Origin: Staphylococcus kloosii
GTDB lineage: Bacteria > Bacillota > Bacilli > Staphylococcales > Staphylococcaceae
Direction: 5' to 3'
Length of the DNA stretch: 64,000 nucleotides
NCBI RefSeq assembly: GCF_003019255.1
Contig: NZ_CP027846.1
Coordinates: 1,426,001 to 1,490,000 of the forward strand
The notes below the pieces were generated by a model. That model was not told where the DNA came from. It saw only the letters and a list, made by a program, of their open reading frames with translations, and did no database searches. Shown piece by piece: positions 1-8,541 of the stretch (positions are counted from its first letter, which is position 1; every line of letters starts with the position of its first letter). Position numbers and translations under genes: made by a program.

Positions 1-10
1 GTGATCATGT

Positions 11-1420
11 ATGTGGAAAGAAAAAGTACTTGAGTATGAAAATCAAATCATTGATGATTTAAAAGGATTATTATCAATAGAAAGTGTTAGAGATGATGAC
101 AAAGCTTCTGAAGATTATCCAGTAGGACCAGGTCCTAGAGAAGCTTTAGATTACATGTATAAAATTGCTGAACGTGATGGTTTTAGCACACATGATGTTG
201 ATCACATCGCTGGACGTATTGAAGCTGGACAAGGTGATGAAGTATTCGGTATTTTGTGTCACGTCGATGTAGTTCCAGCGGGAGATGGTTGGGATTCTGA
301 TCCGTTTGACCCCGTTGTAACATCTGATAAAATTGTTGCGCGCGGAACGTTAGATGATAAAGGTCCAACCATTGCAGCTTATTATGCGGTTAAAATTTTA
401 AATGAAATGAATGTTGATTGGAAAAGAAGAATACATATAATTGTTGGTACAGATGAAGAATCTGATTGGCTATGTACAGAACGTTATTTCAAAACAGAAG
501 AAATGCCTACATTAGGTATTGCACCAGATGCAGAGTTCCCTGCAATACATGGTGAAAAAGGTATTAGTGTCTTTGATGTCGTTCAAGCAGAACAAGCAGA
601 AGACATTGATGAACCAGATTATGAATTACATTCTTTCGAATCTGGACAAAGATATAACATGGTTCCAGATGATGCATCAGCTAAAGTATTAGTTAAAGAA
701 AATATGACTGATGTTATTCAAAACTTTGAACAATTTTTAGTTGAGAATAATCTTGAAGGTGGCAGTACTGTTGATAGTGGCATTTTAGAACTTAACGTTA
801 AAGGTAAAGCGGTACATGGTATGGATCCATCAATCGGTGTGAATGCTGGTTTATATTTACTGCATTTCCTATCTCAATTGAAATTGGATAAAACAGCTGC
901 TAATTTTGTGAAGTTTAGTGAACAATATTTATTTAATTCACACTTCGGCGAAAAAATGGGTATGAAATTCCATACAGACAGCATGGGTGATGTAACGACA
1001 AATATTGGCGTTATTAAATACGACAACCAAAATGGCGGTAAATTTGGCATTAATTTACGTTATCCTGAAGGTTTTGAATACGATAAAGCAATGAATAGAT
1101 TCGATGAAGAAGTTAAAGCGCTTGGATTCAAATTAGATTTAGGTAAAAATCAAGTGCCTCATTACGTAGATAAAAATGATCCATTTGTTCAAAAATTGGT
1201 ACAAGCATATAGAAATCAAACTGGCGACAACACTGAACCGTATACAATCGGAGGAGGAACATATGCCCGTAACCTTGATAAAGGGGTTGCATTTGGTGCT
1301 ATGTTTGAAGACTCTGAAGATTTAATGCATCAAAAAAATGAATACATTACTAAAAAGCAATTATTAAATGCGACAAGTATTTATTTAGAAGCCTTATATA
1401 CACTTTGTGTGGAGGGATAA
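11..1420 (+). CDS. pepV: Dipeptidase PepV (M20 family)
   Basis: This is a zinc dipeptidase of 469 residues that cleaves dipeptides, including those with an N-terminal D- or beta-residue, in the cytosol. The M20 metal site is visible: His84 and Asp86 in CHVDVVP, Asp115/116 in GTLDDKG, and the Glu149-Glu150 pair in TDEES, with a C-terminal His in the MHQKNEY segment. Length is normal for PepV. It is followed after 3 nt by dat, so the two are probably one transcript. Only ten bases lie upstream in this window, so the start and its ribosome site cannot be checked; the ATG at 11 fits the family N-terminus. Confidence 0.95.
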   Translation: MWKEKVLEYENQIIDDLKGLLSIESVRDDDKASEDYPVGPGPREALDYMYKIAERDGFSTHDVDHIAGRIEAGQGDEVFGILCHVDVVPAGDGWDSDPFDPVVTSDKIVARGTLDDKGPTIAAYYAVKILNEMNVDWKRRIHIIVGTDEESDWLCTERYFKTEEMPTLGIAPDAEFPAIHGEKGISVFDVVQAEQAEDIDEPDYELHSFESGQRYNMVPDDASAKVLVKENMTDVIQNFEQFLVENNLEGGSTVDSGILELNVKGKAVHGMDPSIGVNAGLYLLHFLSQLKLDKTAANFVKFSEQYLFNSHFGEKMGMKFHTDSMGDVTTNIGVIKYDNQNGGKFGINLRYPEGFEYDKAMNRFDEEVKALGFKLDLGKNQVPHYVDKNDPFVQKLVQAYRNQTGDNTEPYTIGGGTYARNLDKGVAFGAMFEDSEDLMHQKNEYITKKQLLNATSIYLEALYTLCVEG

Positions 1421-1423
1421 ACT

Positions 1424-2293
1424 ATGACAAAAGTATTAATTAATGAAAAACTTGTAGAAGAAAATGAAGCTAATGTACCTTACAATGATAGAGGTTATAA
1501 CTTTGGTGACGGTATCTATGAATACGTACGTGTGTACAATAATAGATTATTTACTGCGCGACCTCACTTTGAAAGATTATTAAGAAGTGCAGATGAAATT
1601 GGTTTAGAATTAAATTATACTGTCGATGGTCTAATAGAACTTGTACAAGAATTAATTTCGGCTAACAAAGTTGTTACAGGTGGCGTTTACATCCAAGTAA
1701 CAAGAGGTGTGGCACCTAGAGACCATGCATTCCCTACACCTTCTGTTCAACCAATGATTACTGGTTTTACAAAATCATATGACAGACCTTATAAAAATTT
1801 AGAAGAAGGTATTAACGCTGTTACTACTGAAGACATTCGCTGGTTAAGATGCGACATTAAAAGTTTAAATTTATTAGGTAATGTGTTAGCTAAAGAATAT
1901 GCAACAAAATATAATGCGCAAGAAGCAATTCAACATAGAGGAGATACAGTTACTGAAGGTTCTTCTAGTAATGCTTATGCAATTAAAGATGGTGCTATAT
2001 ATACGCACCCAACAAATAATCTGATTTTAAATGGTATTACACGTAAAGTAATTAAAGAAATTGCTGAATCAAATGATATTCCATTCAAAGAAGAAGCATT
2101 TTCTGTTGATTTCTTAAAACAAGCGGACGAAGTAATCGTTTCTAGTACTTCAATTGAAGTAATGCCAGTTGTAAAATTAAATGGTGAAAATGTTGGGGAT
2201 GGTCAAGTAGGCCCAATTACTAAGAAATTACAAGAAGGCTTTACGAATTATATTGAAAACAATGAAGAAATTGCACAAGAAATAAATCGATAA
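1424..2293 (+). CDS. dat: D-alanine (D-amino acid) aminotransferase
   Basis: This is a fold-type IV PLP aminotransferase of 289 residues that interconverts D-alanine plus 2-oxoglutarate with pyruvate plus D-glutamate and so feeds peptidoglycan precursors. The PLP lysine is Lys146 (CDIKSLN), and the YNFGDG segment near residue 25 and the EGSSSN cofactor loop near residue 175 are intact. The ATG is preceded by GGAGGG with 7 nt spacing. It lies 3 nt after pepV; the two form a known staphylococcal pair that links peptide turnover to D-amino acids. A hairpin at 2305-2337 ends the unit. Confidence 0.95.
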   Translation: MTKVLINEKLVEENEANVPYNDRGYNFGDGIYEYVRVYNNRLFTARPHFERLLRSADEIGLELNYTVDGLIELVQELISANKVVTGGVYIQVTRGVAPRDHAFPTPSVQPMITGFTKSYDRPYKNLEEGINAVTTEDIRWLRCDIKSLNLLGNVLAKEYATKYNAQEAIQHRGDTVTEGSSSNAYAIKDGAIYTHPTNNLILNGITRKVIKEIAESNDIPFKEEAFSVDFLKQADEVIVSSTSIEVMPVVKLNGENVGDGQVGPITKKLQEGFTNYIENNEEIAQEINR

Positions 2294-2304
2294 AAATGTA
2301 AAAA

Positions 2305-2337
2305 GTCAGTTGGAATTGTGGTATAATTTCAACTGAC
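2305..2337 (+). terminator. Hairpin after dat
   Basis: A 13-bp stem (2305-2317 with 2325-2337, one G-U pair) lies 12 nt after the dat stop codon. The trailing sequence is AT-rich but has no clean U run, so termination strength is uncertain. Confidence 0.6.
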
Positions 2338-2655
2338 GATATTTTATGATTCAATTAATACATCAAAAGTAAAATGTGACTATTTGTTTATCATTTTTGG
2401 TTGAAATAAAGTCGTAATCATTATAAAATCTTTAATGAGCTTAAAATTCCAATTAAGTGTAGCAATCTTAAAATTACAAAAATGTAGCGTTCATTTTATA
2501 CAAAGTGATTTAAAACATCACCATATTAATAACTGATTAGTATCGTGATGTTTTGAATTACTCAAGTTGTAATGGGACAATTAAATCTCGTGCAAGATTT
2601 AATATTACAATTATTAAACTTATATTTTTGTTTCACAATTTATAATATGGCTCTT

Positions 2656-2690
2656 GAAAAAGGATTTTCTAGGGGCCTTTTTCTTTTTGA
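2656..2690 (+). terminator. U-tailed hairpin upstream of the APH-fold kinase
   Basis: GAAAAAGG (2656-2663) pairs perfectly with CCTTTTTC (2676-2683) and is followed by TTTTTGA. It sits only about 10 nt before the ribosome site of the next gene, so it could end dat transcription or act as a leader terminator. Confidence 0.5.
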
Positions 2691-2706
2691 AAGTGAGGTG
2701 AACGTA

Positions 2707-3498
2707 GTGGAGCAGTTTTATCAATTAGGGTGGACACTTGATTCAGCGGGTGGTGCTTCAGGTGAAGCTTATATGGCTGAACAAGATGGTCAAAAATTAT
2801 TTTTGAAACGTAATTCCAACCCATTTATAGCAGCATTATCTGCAGAAGGAATTGTACCGAAATTAGTATGGACGAAACGTATAGAAACAGGTGAAGTTGT
2901 AACTGCACAGCATTGGAAAAATGGCAGAGAACTTTCATTTAAAGAAATGCATCAAAAAAGAGTTGCGCACTTATTAAACAAAATACATAATTCAAAGACC
3001 TTACTAAATATGTTGAAAAGAATGGAAATGGAACCCATTACGCCAGACATTATGCTTCGTAAAATAAATGCTTCATTATCTAGAGAAGTATTAACACACC
3101 ACGTAGTTAGAAAGGCACTCACATATTTAGAAGAACATATACCTAATTTAGATCCACGTTTCTTTACAGTAGTCCATGGTGACGTTAATCATAACAACTG
3201 GTTGCTATCCGACCACGATGAATTGTATTTAGTAGATTGGGAAGGTGCAATGATTGCAGACCCTGCTATTGATTTAGGTATGTTGCTCTATAACTACGTA
3301 GCCGAAAGTCAATGGCCAGAATGGTTAGACACTTATGGAGTTAAAGATACATTTAACTTACAAAAACGAATGAAATGGTATACCGTTATTCAGTCAATTG
3401 GTATGATTCAATGGTATGAAGAACAAAAAAGATATAAAGATATGAATACGTGGCTTAAGTTTCTTAACGAAGTAATGGAACATAACGCGTTTATTTAA
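2707..3498 (+). CDS. APH-fold phosphotransferase, YtmP-like
   Basis: This 263-residue protein has an aminoglycoside/choline kinase fold. The Brenner-type catalytic loop HGDVNHNN is at about 157-164 and the metal-binding Asp in LVDWEG is at 177. It resembles Bacillus YtmP (thiamine kinase-like); the substrate is unknown. I chose the GTG at 2707 because AGTGAGGTG lies just upstream. The frame stays open back to 2572, but that extension overlaps a terminator-like hairpin and has no ribosome site. The next gene, trmB, starts 12 nt after the stop and its AAGGAG overlaps this stop codon, so the two are co-transcribed. Confidence 0.8.
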   Translation: MEQFYQLGWTLDSAGGASGEAYMAEQDGQKLFLKRNSNPFIAALSAEGIVPKLVWTKRIETGEVVTAQHWKNGRELSFKEMHQKRVAHLLNKIHNSKTLLNMLKRMEMEPITPDIMLRKINASLSREVLTHHVVRKALTYLEEHIPNLDPRFFTVVHGDVNHNNWLLSDHDELYLVDWEGAMIADPAIDLGMLLYNYVAESQWPEWLDTYGVKDTFNLQKRMKWYTVIQSIGMIQWYEEQKRYKDMNTWLKFLNEVMEHNAFI

Positions 3499-3510
3499 GG
3501 AGTATTAATA

Positions 3511-4149
3511 ATGAGAATGCGATATAAGCCTTGGGCAGAGGATTACTTAAAATCTCATCCCAATATTGTTGATATAGATGGTAGTCACAATGGCAAAATG
3601 ACCCAATGGTTCGATAAAGAGCAACCAATATATATCGAAGTAGGTTCAGGAATGGGTCAATTTATTACTACGATGGCTAAAAATAATCCTGATATAAATT
3701 TTGTCGCTATTGAGCGAGAGAAAAATGTAATGGTCAAAATCTTAGATAAAGTTTTAGAACAAGAACTTAATAATATCAAATTAATTTGTAATGATGCAGG
3801 CGAATTAACGGACTTTTTCACTGAAAATGAAGTTACGCGTATCTTTTTAAACTTTTCAGATCCGTGGCCAAAAAGACGTCATACGAAAAGAAGATTAACT
3901 TACGCTTCTTTTTTAAGTCTGTATCAAACTATTTTAATAGAAGATGGAGAAATCCATTTTAAAACTGATAATAGAGGCTTGTTTGCTTATAGTTTAGAGA
4001 GCATGACTCAATTTGGAATGTATTTTACAAAAATAAATTTAAACTTACACCAAGAAGATGACGAAGATAATATTGAAACTGAGTATGAAAGAAAATTCTC
4101 AGATAAAGGTTCTCGTATTTATCGCATGGAAGCTAAGTTTCATAAATAA
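3511..4149 (+). CDS. trmB: tRNA (guanine-N7)-methyltransferase
   Basis: This enzyme methylates N7 of G46 in the tRNA variable loop, using SAM. At 212 residues it has the family length. The SAM-binding glycine motif EVGSGMGQF is near residue 45 and the signature FSDPWPKRRH near residue 117. AAGGAG lies 8 nt before the ATG. It follows the YtmP-like kinase as in Bacillus and is closed by a strong terminator at 4155-4187. Confidence 0.97.
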   Translation: MRMRYKPWAEDYLKSHPNIVDIDGSHNGKMTQWFDKEQPIYIEVGSGMGQFITTMAKNNPDINFVAIEREKNVMVKILDKVLEQELNNIKLICNDAGELTDFFTENEVTRIFLNFSDPWPKRRHTKRRLTYASFLSLYQTILIEDGEIHFKTDNRGLFAYSLESMTQFGMYFTKINLNLHQEDDEDNIETEYERKFSDKGSRIYRMEAKFHK

Positions 4150-4154
4150 ACAGT

Positions 4155-4187
4155 AACGTTGTTCATTTTAATGAACAACGTTTTTTT
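4155..4187 (+). terminator. Rho-independent terminator after trmB
   Basis: A 12-bp perfect stem (arms 4155-4166 and 4171-4182) with a four-base loop is followed by a T run, 6 nt after the trmB stop. Confidence 0.9.
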
Positions 4188-4262
4188 AATGTCTAAAAAT
4201 GTTAATTATATATATAAATGCGTATAATAAAGTTAAAAGGAACTATTGATAGGAGGCTAATT

Positions 4263-5090
4263 ATGAAATTGGGTCATTTTAATATTCACCAATTAAATGG
4301 CGGAATTACAAATATTGATGGTGGGGCTATGTTTGGTGTGGTACCTAAACCTTTATGGACAAAAAAATATAATGTGAATGACAAAAACCAAATAGCATTA
4401 CCTACATATCCAATTTTAATACAAAATGACGAAAAGCTAATATTAATCGATACTGGTATGGGTAATAATAAATTATCTGACAAGCAAAAGAGGAATTTTG
4501 GGGTAGATTATGAGAGTAATATAGCTTCGGATTTAGCAGAACTTAATCTTACGCTCGAAGATATAGATGTAGTTATAATGACACATATGCATTTTGATCA
4601 CGCTTGTGGTTTAACGACTAAAGATGGTGATGCAGTATTTAAAAATGCCACTCATTATATTCAGCAAGACGAATGGCATGAGTTCCAAAGTCCGAATATT
4701 AGAAGTAAATCTACATATTGGGATAAAAACAATGGTAGCTTCCGTGAAAAGCTGATTCTTTTCGACAAAGAAATGGAAGTTTATCCAGGGGTGAAAGTAT
4801 TCCATACAGGAGGTCACAGCTTTGGGCATTCAATTGTTACCATTGAAAGTGAAGGAGAAAAAGCTGTCCATATGGGAGATATTCTGCCAACAAATGCACA
4901 TACTAATCCATTATGGGTAACGGCTTATGATGATTATCCAATGCAATCTATTAGAGAAAAAGAGAGATTGACACCATATTTCATTCAAAATGATTTTTGG
5001 TTTTTATTCTATCATGATGAAAATTATTTCGCACTAAAGTACGACAAAGAAAATACTCAAACAATCGTTGATTCAATAAAGCGCAAATAA
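4263..5090 (+). CDS. MBL-fold hydrolase, YtnP-like
   Basis: This 275-residue metallo-beta-lactamase-fold protein carries the dinuclear zinc motif THMHFDH at about residues 105-111, with later metal ligands in GGHSFGH and HMGDI. It resembles Bacillus YtnP, a lactonase that degrades quorum signals; the activity of this protein is inferred only. The start at 4263 follows AGGAGG at 4251-4256. An in-frame ATG at 4218 overlaps a TATAAT at 4223-4228, which is probably the promoter -10 box, so the longer form is unlikely. Its stop lies 15 nt from the end of the converging PepSY gene. Confidence 0.85.
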   Translation: MKLGHFNIHQLNGGITNIDGGAMFGVVPKPLWTKKYNVNDKNQIALPTYPILIQNDEKLILIDTGMGNNKLSDKQKRNFGVDYESNIASDLAELNLTLEDIDVVIMTHMHFDHACGLTTKDGDAVFKNATHYIQQDEWHEFQSPNIRSKSTYWDKNNGSFREKLILFDKEMEVYPGVKVFHTGGHSFGHSIVTIESEGEKAVHMGDILPTNAHTNPLWVTAYDDYPMQSIREKERLTPYFIQNDFWFLFYHDENYFALKYDKENTQTIVDSIKRK

Positions 5091-5095
5091 AAAAT

Positions 5096-5120
5096 GAGGT
5101 AATGACTAAGTCGTTACCTC
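5096..5120 (-). terminator. Terminator overlapping the end of the PepSY gene
   Basis: An 11-bp stem (5096-5106 with 5110-5120, one G-U pair) is formed by the last sense codons and the sequence past the stop; the TAG stop lies at the loop. On the minus strand it is followed by ATTTTTTATTT, so it acts on the minus-strand gene. Confidence 0.75.
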
Positions 5121-5438
5121 AAATTCGTTTTCAATGATATCTATAACTGTACCTGTTTTAGCATCAACGTAGAAATCATAATAAGTAAAGCGATCACTAT
5201 TAAAAGTTGTGATGCCACCACGGTATACGGTATAAACTGTGTTGTCTTTTTCATATGTAGTAGGTTCTTCTAAAATATATGAACCCACAACGTGCATAAA
5301 GTAAGTTTTAACTTCATTGATAACTTTGTTTGGATTTTTAAAGTTATGAGTTAATAATTTTTTGCTTAAAACAAGACTACTAATAAGAATAATACCGAGC
5401 ATAGGTATAATAATAAGCCATGATTTTTTGTTTAACAT
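5106..5438 (-). CDS. Small membrane-anchored PepSY-like protein
   Basis: This is a hypothetical protein of 110 residues. A lysine-flanked hydrophobic segment (about 6-27) would anchor it, and the outward C-terminal part has the shape of a PepSY repeat (TVYRGGITTFNSDRFTYYDFYVDAKTG-like ending in TGTVIDI). The start was chosen at the ATG of MLNKKSW, preceded by GGGGG with 9 nt spacing; an ATG eight codons upstream has no ribosome site. It is transcribed against its neighbours. PepSY domains are often linked to protease inhibition, but nothing here shows that function. Confidence 0.75.
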   Translation of the reverse strand: MLNKKSWLIIIPMLGIILISSLVLSKKLLTHNFKNPNKVINEVKTYFMHVVGSYILEEPTTYEKDNTVYTVYRGGITTFNSDRFTYYDFYVDAKTGTVIDIIENEFEVTT

Positions 5439-5511
5439 ATTTAACAACCCCCAAATAATCATAATATTAGTTTATCATAATGCAAATGATATAATAACTA
5501 TTAAGGAGTGA

Positions 5512-6594
5512 ATGAAAGTGCAAATTGATAAAAATAAGACTTTAGAACGAATGAAAACATTAACTGAATTGCATGGAGCGCCTGGTTTTGAAAGTGATGT
5601 CAAAACTTATATTAAAGAACAACTTACACCTTATGTAGATGAGTTTGTATATGATCGTATGGGTGGCATATACGGCGTAAAAAAATCTAAAAAAAATAAT
5701 AGTAAGCGTGTAATGGTAGCTGCTCATATGGATGAAGTTGGTTTTATGGTAACTCATATTACCGACAATGGCATGCTTAAATTTACTAACTTAGGTGGCG
5801 TTGCTTCTGATATATGGCAGGCACAAAGATTAAAGGTTAAATCAAGAACTGGAGAAGAAATATCAGGAATTGTCTCTAACATTCCCAAACATTTTAGAAC
5901 AGGTTCAGAAGGTGCTCCTAAAATTGAAGACTTAATGTTGGAAATAGGTTGTGAATCAGCTGATGAAGTCCGTGCGAGAAACATCGAAATTGGTGATTCT
6001 ATAGTGCCAGACACACCTTTTACTCAACTTTCTGAGCATAGATTTAATAGTAAAGCGTGGGATAATCGTTATGGTTGTCTTATTGGTATAGAATTACTAG
6101 AATTGTTAAAAGATGTTGAATTAGATGTGGATTTATATGTTGGCGCTAATGTACAAGAAGAAGTTGGACTACGAGGAGCTAAAGCTGCGGCTGAATTAAT
6201 CAAACCTGATGTCGCTTTCGTGGTAGATTGTTCACCTGCTAATGATATGAAAGGTAAAAACGAATTATCTGGTGCATTAGGTGAGGGGACTTTAATCAGA
6301 ATAAAAGATGGAACGATGATTTTAAAACCAACGTTCAGAGACTTCTTATTATATGTAGCGTCTACGAATGACATTAATCATCAATACTATATCTCACCAG
6401 GTGGTACTGACGGTGGTGAAATTCATAAGGCAAATGAAGGTATTCCAACGGCGGTTATCGGTGTTTGTGCACGATATATTCATAGTACCAATTCGGTATT
6501 TGATTATCGAGATTATGAAGCTGCTAGAGCTTTATTATCAAAAAGTATTGAAAGTCTGAATGATAATAAAATTGAAGCATTACAATATCAATAA
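5512..6594 (+). CDS. M42 family metallo-aminopeptidase
   Basis: This cytosolic dizinc aminopeptidase of 360 residues belongs to the glutamyl aminopeptidase/deblocking group. The ligand set is complete: His in VAAHMDEVG (about 70), Asp in KAWDNRYG (about 184), the Glu pair in VQEEVGLRG (about 216), Asp in VVDCSP (about 240) and His in IHSTNS (about 323). AAGGAGTG precedes the ATG, with TATAAT at 5490-5495. The thioredoxin-like gene starts 16 nt after its stop, matching the Bacillus ytoP-ytpP order. Confidence 0.92.
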   Translation: MKVQIDKNKTLERMKTLTELHGAPGFESDVKTYIKEQLTPYVDEFVYDRMGGIYGVKKSKKNNSKRVMVAAHMDEVGFMVTHITDNGMLKFTNLGGVASDIWQAQRLKVKSRTGEEISGIVSNIPKHFRTGSEGAPKIEDLMLEIGCESADEVRARNIEIGDSIVPDTPFTQLSEHRFNSKAWDNRYGCLIGIELLELLKDVELDVDLYVGANVQEEVGLRGAKAAAELIKPDVAFVVDCSPANDMKGKNELSGALGEGTLIRIKDGTMILKPTFRDFLLYVASTNDINHQYYISPGGTDGGEIHKANEGIPTAVIGVCARYIHSTNSVFDYRDYEAARALLSKSIESLNDNKIEALQYQ

Positions 6595-6610
6595 TTTTTG
6601 AGGTGGAACA

Positions 6611-6919
6611 ATGAAAAATTTAGAAAACGAACAACAATTTGAAGAGTTGAAACAACAACAAACTGTATTTTTATTTACTGCAGGTTGGTGCCCAGATTGT
6701 AAAGTTATCGAGCCAGACTTACCACAGTTAGAAGAGAAATACACTAACTATCAATTTATATCAGTCGATAGAGATCAATTTATGGATATTTGTATTGACC
6801 ATGGTATTATGGGGATTCCTAGTTTCTTAGTATATAAAAACGGCGAACAGTTAGGTAGCTATATAGGAAAAGAACGAAAATCAATTGCACAAATAGATGA
6901 TTTCTTAGCTTCATTATAA
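6611..6919 (+). CDS. Thioredoxin-family protein, YtpP-like
   Basis: This short thioredoxin-fold protein of 102 residues carries the redox motif GWCPDCK at about 26-32, which differs from the CGPC of true thioredoxin, and the cis-proline segment MGIPSF near 75. It probably reduces or isomerises thiols in the cytosol; no partner can be named. GAGGTGG precedes the ATG. It is the last gene of the M42 peptidase transcript and is closed by the hairpin at 6961-7000. Confidence 0.9.
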   Translation: MKNLENEQQFEELKQQQTVFLFTAGWCPDCKVIEPDLPQLEEKYTNYQFISVDRDQFMDICIDHGIMGIPSFLVYKNGEQLGSYIGKERKSIAQIDDFLASL

Positions 6920-6960
6920 ATTGTAGTAGATGTATGTTAGACTACAAAAGTTATAAAACT

Positions 6961-7004
6961 ATACCCTTAGAACACATATTTTTTCTGTTCCTAAGGGTAT
7001 ATTT
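6961..7004 (+). terminator. Terminator after the thioredoxin-like gene
   Basis: ATACCCTTAG (6961-6970) pairs perfectly with CTAAGGGTAT (6991-7000); the loop includes a T run and the tail is AT-rich. It separates two transcripts. Confidence 0.75.
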
Positions 7005-7046
7005 ATTGTAAAATATATAAAGGCATTAAATTAGGAGTGTTAACTT

Positions 7047-7910
7047 ATGAATGTATTTCTAATGAGAGATAAGTTAAAATCACGTTTAGAACATTTAGAT
7101 GTTAAATTTAATTTTAATCGTGAAGATGAAACTTTACGTATTTATAGAACAGATAATGGTAAAGGCGTTACGATTAAGCTTAATTCAATTGTAGCTAAAT
7201 ACAAACAACAAAATGACAAAATTATAGATGAAATTGTGTATTATGTAGAAGAAGCGATTGGTCAGATGAAAGATACAAGCGTATCAGAACTAGATGATAT
7301 TCAAGTTATGCCCGTGTTACGTTCTCCAAGTTTCGATAAAGAGGATAAAGACGGAAACAAATTTGTAATCGATGAACATACTGCTGAAACTAACATTTAT
7401 TACGCATTAGATTTAGGTAAATCTTATCGTTTAATTGATGAAACGATGTTAGAAGAGCTTAATTTTACTCAACAACAATTGAAAGAAATGGCATTATTTA
7501 ACGTAAGAAAGTTAATGAATTCGTATACTACTGATGAAGTAAAAGGTAATATTTTTTACTTTATAAATTCAAACGATGGTTATGATGCAAGTAGAATATT
7601 AAACACAAGTTATTTAAATGACTTTGAAAAACAATGTGAAGGCGAAATGTTAGTGGCGATTCCACATCAAGACGTCTTAATTGTTGCGGACATTAGAAAT
7701 AAAACGGGTTATGATGTTATGGCACACTTAACGATGGAATTCTTTACCAAAGGATTAGTACCGATAACATCATTATCTTTTGGCTATGACAGTGGTCATT
7801 TAGAACCTATATTTATTCTAGGGAAAAATAATAAACAAAAAAGAGACCCTAACGTTATTCAACGTTTAGAAGCAACACGTAAAGCATATGAAAATAAAGA
7901 TGGAAAATAA
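7047..7910 (+). CDS. DUF1444 family protein, YtpQ-like
   Basis: This conserved Bacillales protein of 287 residues has no catalytic motif I can name and no signal peptide or membrane segment, so it is probably cytosolic. TTAGGAGTG lies upstream of the ATG. It is followed after 14 nt by YtpR and after a further 20 nt by the translocase gene, so DUF1444, YtpR, SftA and MurC probably share a transcript. The order matches Bacillus ytpQ-ytpR-ytpS(sftA)-murC. The function is unknown. Confidence 0.88.
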   Translation: MNVFLMRDKLKSRLEHLDVKFNFNREDETLRIYRTDNGKGVTIKLNSIVAKYKQQNDKIIDEIVYYVEEAIGQMKDTSVSELDDIQVMPVLRSPSFDKEDKDGNKFVIDEHTAETNIYYALDLGKSYRLIDETMLEELNFTQQQLKEMALFNVRKLMNSYTTDEVKGNIFYFINSNDGYDASRILNTSYLNDFEKQCEGEMLVAIPHQDVLIVADIRNKTGYDVMAHLTMEFFTKGLVPITSLSFGYDSGHLEPIFILGKNNKQKRDPNVIQRLEATRKAYENKDGK

Positions 7911-7924
7911 GGAGAATATAGTTT

Positions 7925-8521
7925 ATGAATCTTTTTTATAATAAAGAAAAAGTAGGCGACGTTGCCTTTTTACAAATTGACCCACAAGAAGGACCATTTA
8001 ATTATGAAACTAAAGGTGATATTGTACAAATCACCAAAAACGATGATGTAGTAGGCTATAACATTTTTAATGCGTCTAACATCGTTAATATTGAGGGTAA
8101 TGGACATATAAAATTAACTGATGAAATAGTAAATAATTTTAATCAAGCAATAAAAAATGCTGGTTTTAATGATGAATTAGATGCCGATTTATCACCTAAA
8201 TTCGTAGTAGGCTATGTAGCAACAAAAGATAAGCATCCAGATGCTGATAAATTAAGTGTATTGTCAGTGGATGTTGGAAATGACAAACTTCAAATCGTGT
8301 GTGGCGCACCTAATGTGGAAGCTGGACAAAAAGTTGTTATAGCTAAAGTTGGTGCTGTTATGCCAAGCGGTATGGTTATTAAAGATGCTGAATTGAGAGG
8401 CGTTGCATCTAGTGGTATGGTATGTTCAATGAAAGAACTCAACTTACCTAATGCACCACAAGAAAAAGGTATAATGGTCTTGTCTGATGAGTATGAAGTA
8501 GGGCAACCGTTTTTTGAATAA
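7925..8521 (+). CDS. YtpR family tRNA-binding domain protein
   Basis: This 198-residue protein has a C-terminal EMAP/ARC1-type tRNA-binding OB fold, as found in the PheT beta chain: KHPDADKLSVLSVDVG near 100, CGAPNV near 127, and GMVCSMKELNLP near 160. The N-terminal 90 residues match YtpR. AAGGAG precedes the ATG. It may act on tRNA or aminoacyl-tRNA synthetase complexes, but no activity is proven. It lies between the DUF1444 gene and sftA. Confidence 0.9.
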   Translation: MNLFYNKEKVGDVAFLQIDPQEGPFNYETKGDIVQITKNDDVVGYNIFNASNIVNIEGNGHIKLTDEIVNNFNQAIKNAGFNDELDADLSPKFVVGYVATKDKHPDADKLSVLSVDVGNDKLQIVCGAPNVEAGQKVVIAKVGAVMPSGMVIKDAELRGVASSGMVCSMKELNLPNAPQEKGIMVLSDEYEVGQPFFE

Positions 8522-8541
8522 AATTAGGAGGTAATGTCAAT

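Larger units (their letters stand above)
2294..2706 (+). other. 413-nt intergenic region with three hairpins
   Basis: No gene of convincing quality is seen here. The stretch holds the dat hairpin (2305-2337), a second perfect 10-bp dyad (2512-2521 with 2545-2554) and a third U-tailed hairpin (2656-2690) just before the kinase ribosome site. An open frame runs into the kinase gene from 2572, but it has no ribosome site and crosses the third hairpin, so I do not treat it as coding. Confidence 0.6.

Noticed and set aside
2572..2706. Extended N-terminus of the YtmP-like kinase
   Set aside because: The extension crosses a U-tailed hairpin, lacks a ribosome site and does not look like the family; the GTG at 2707 has a good site.
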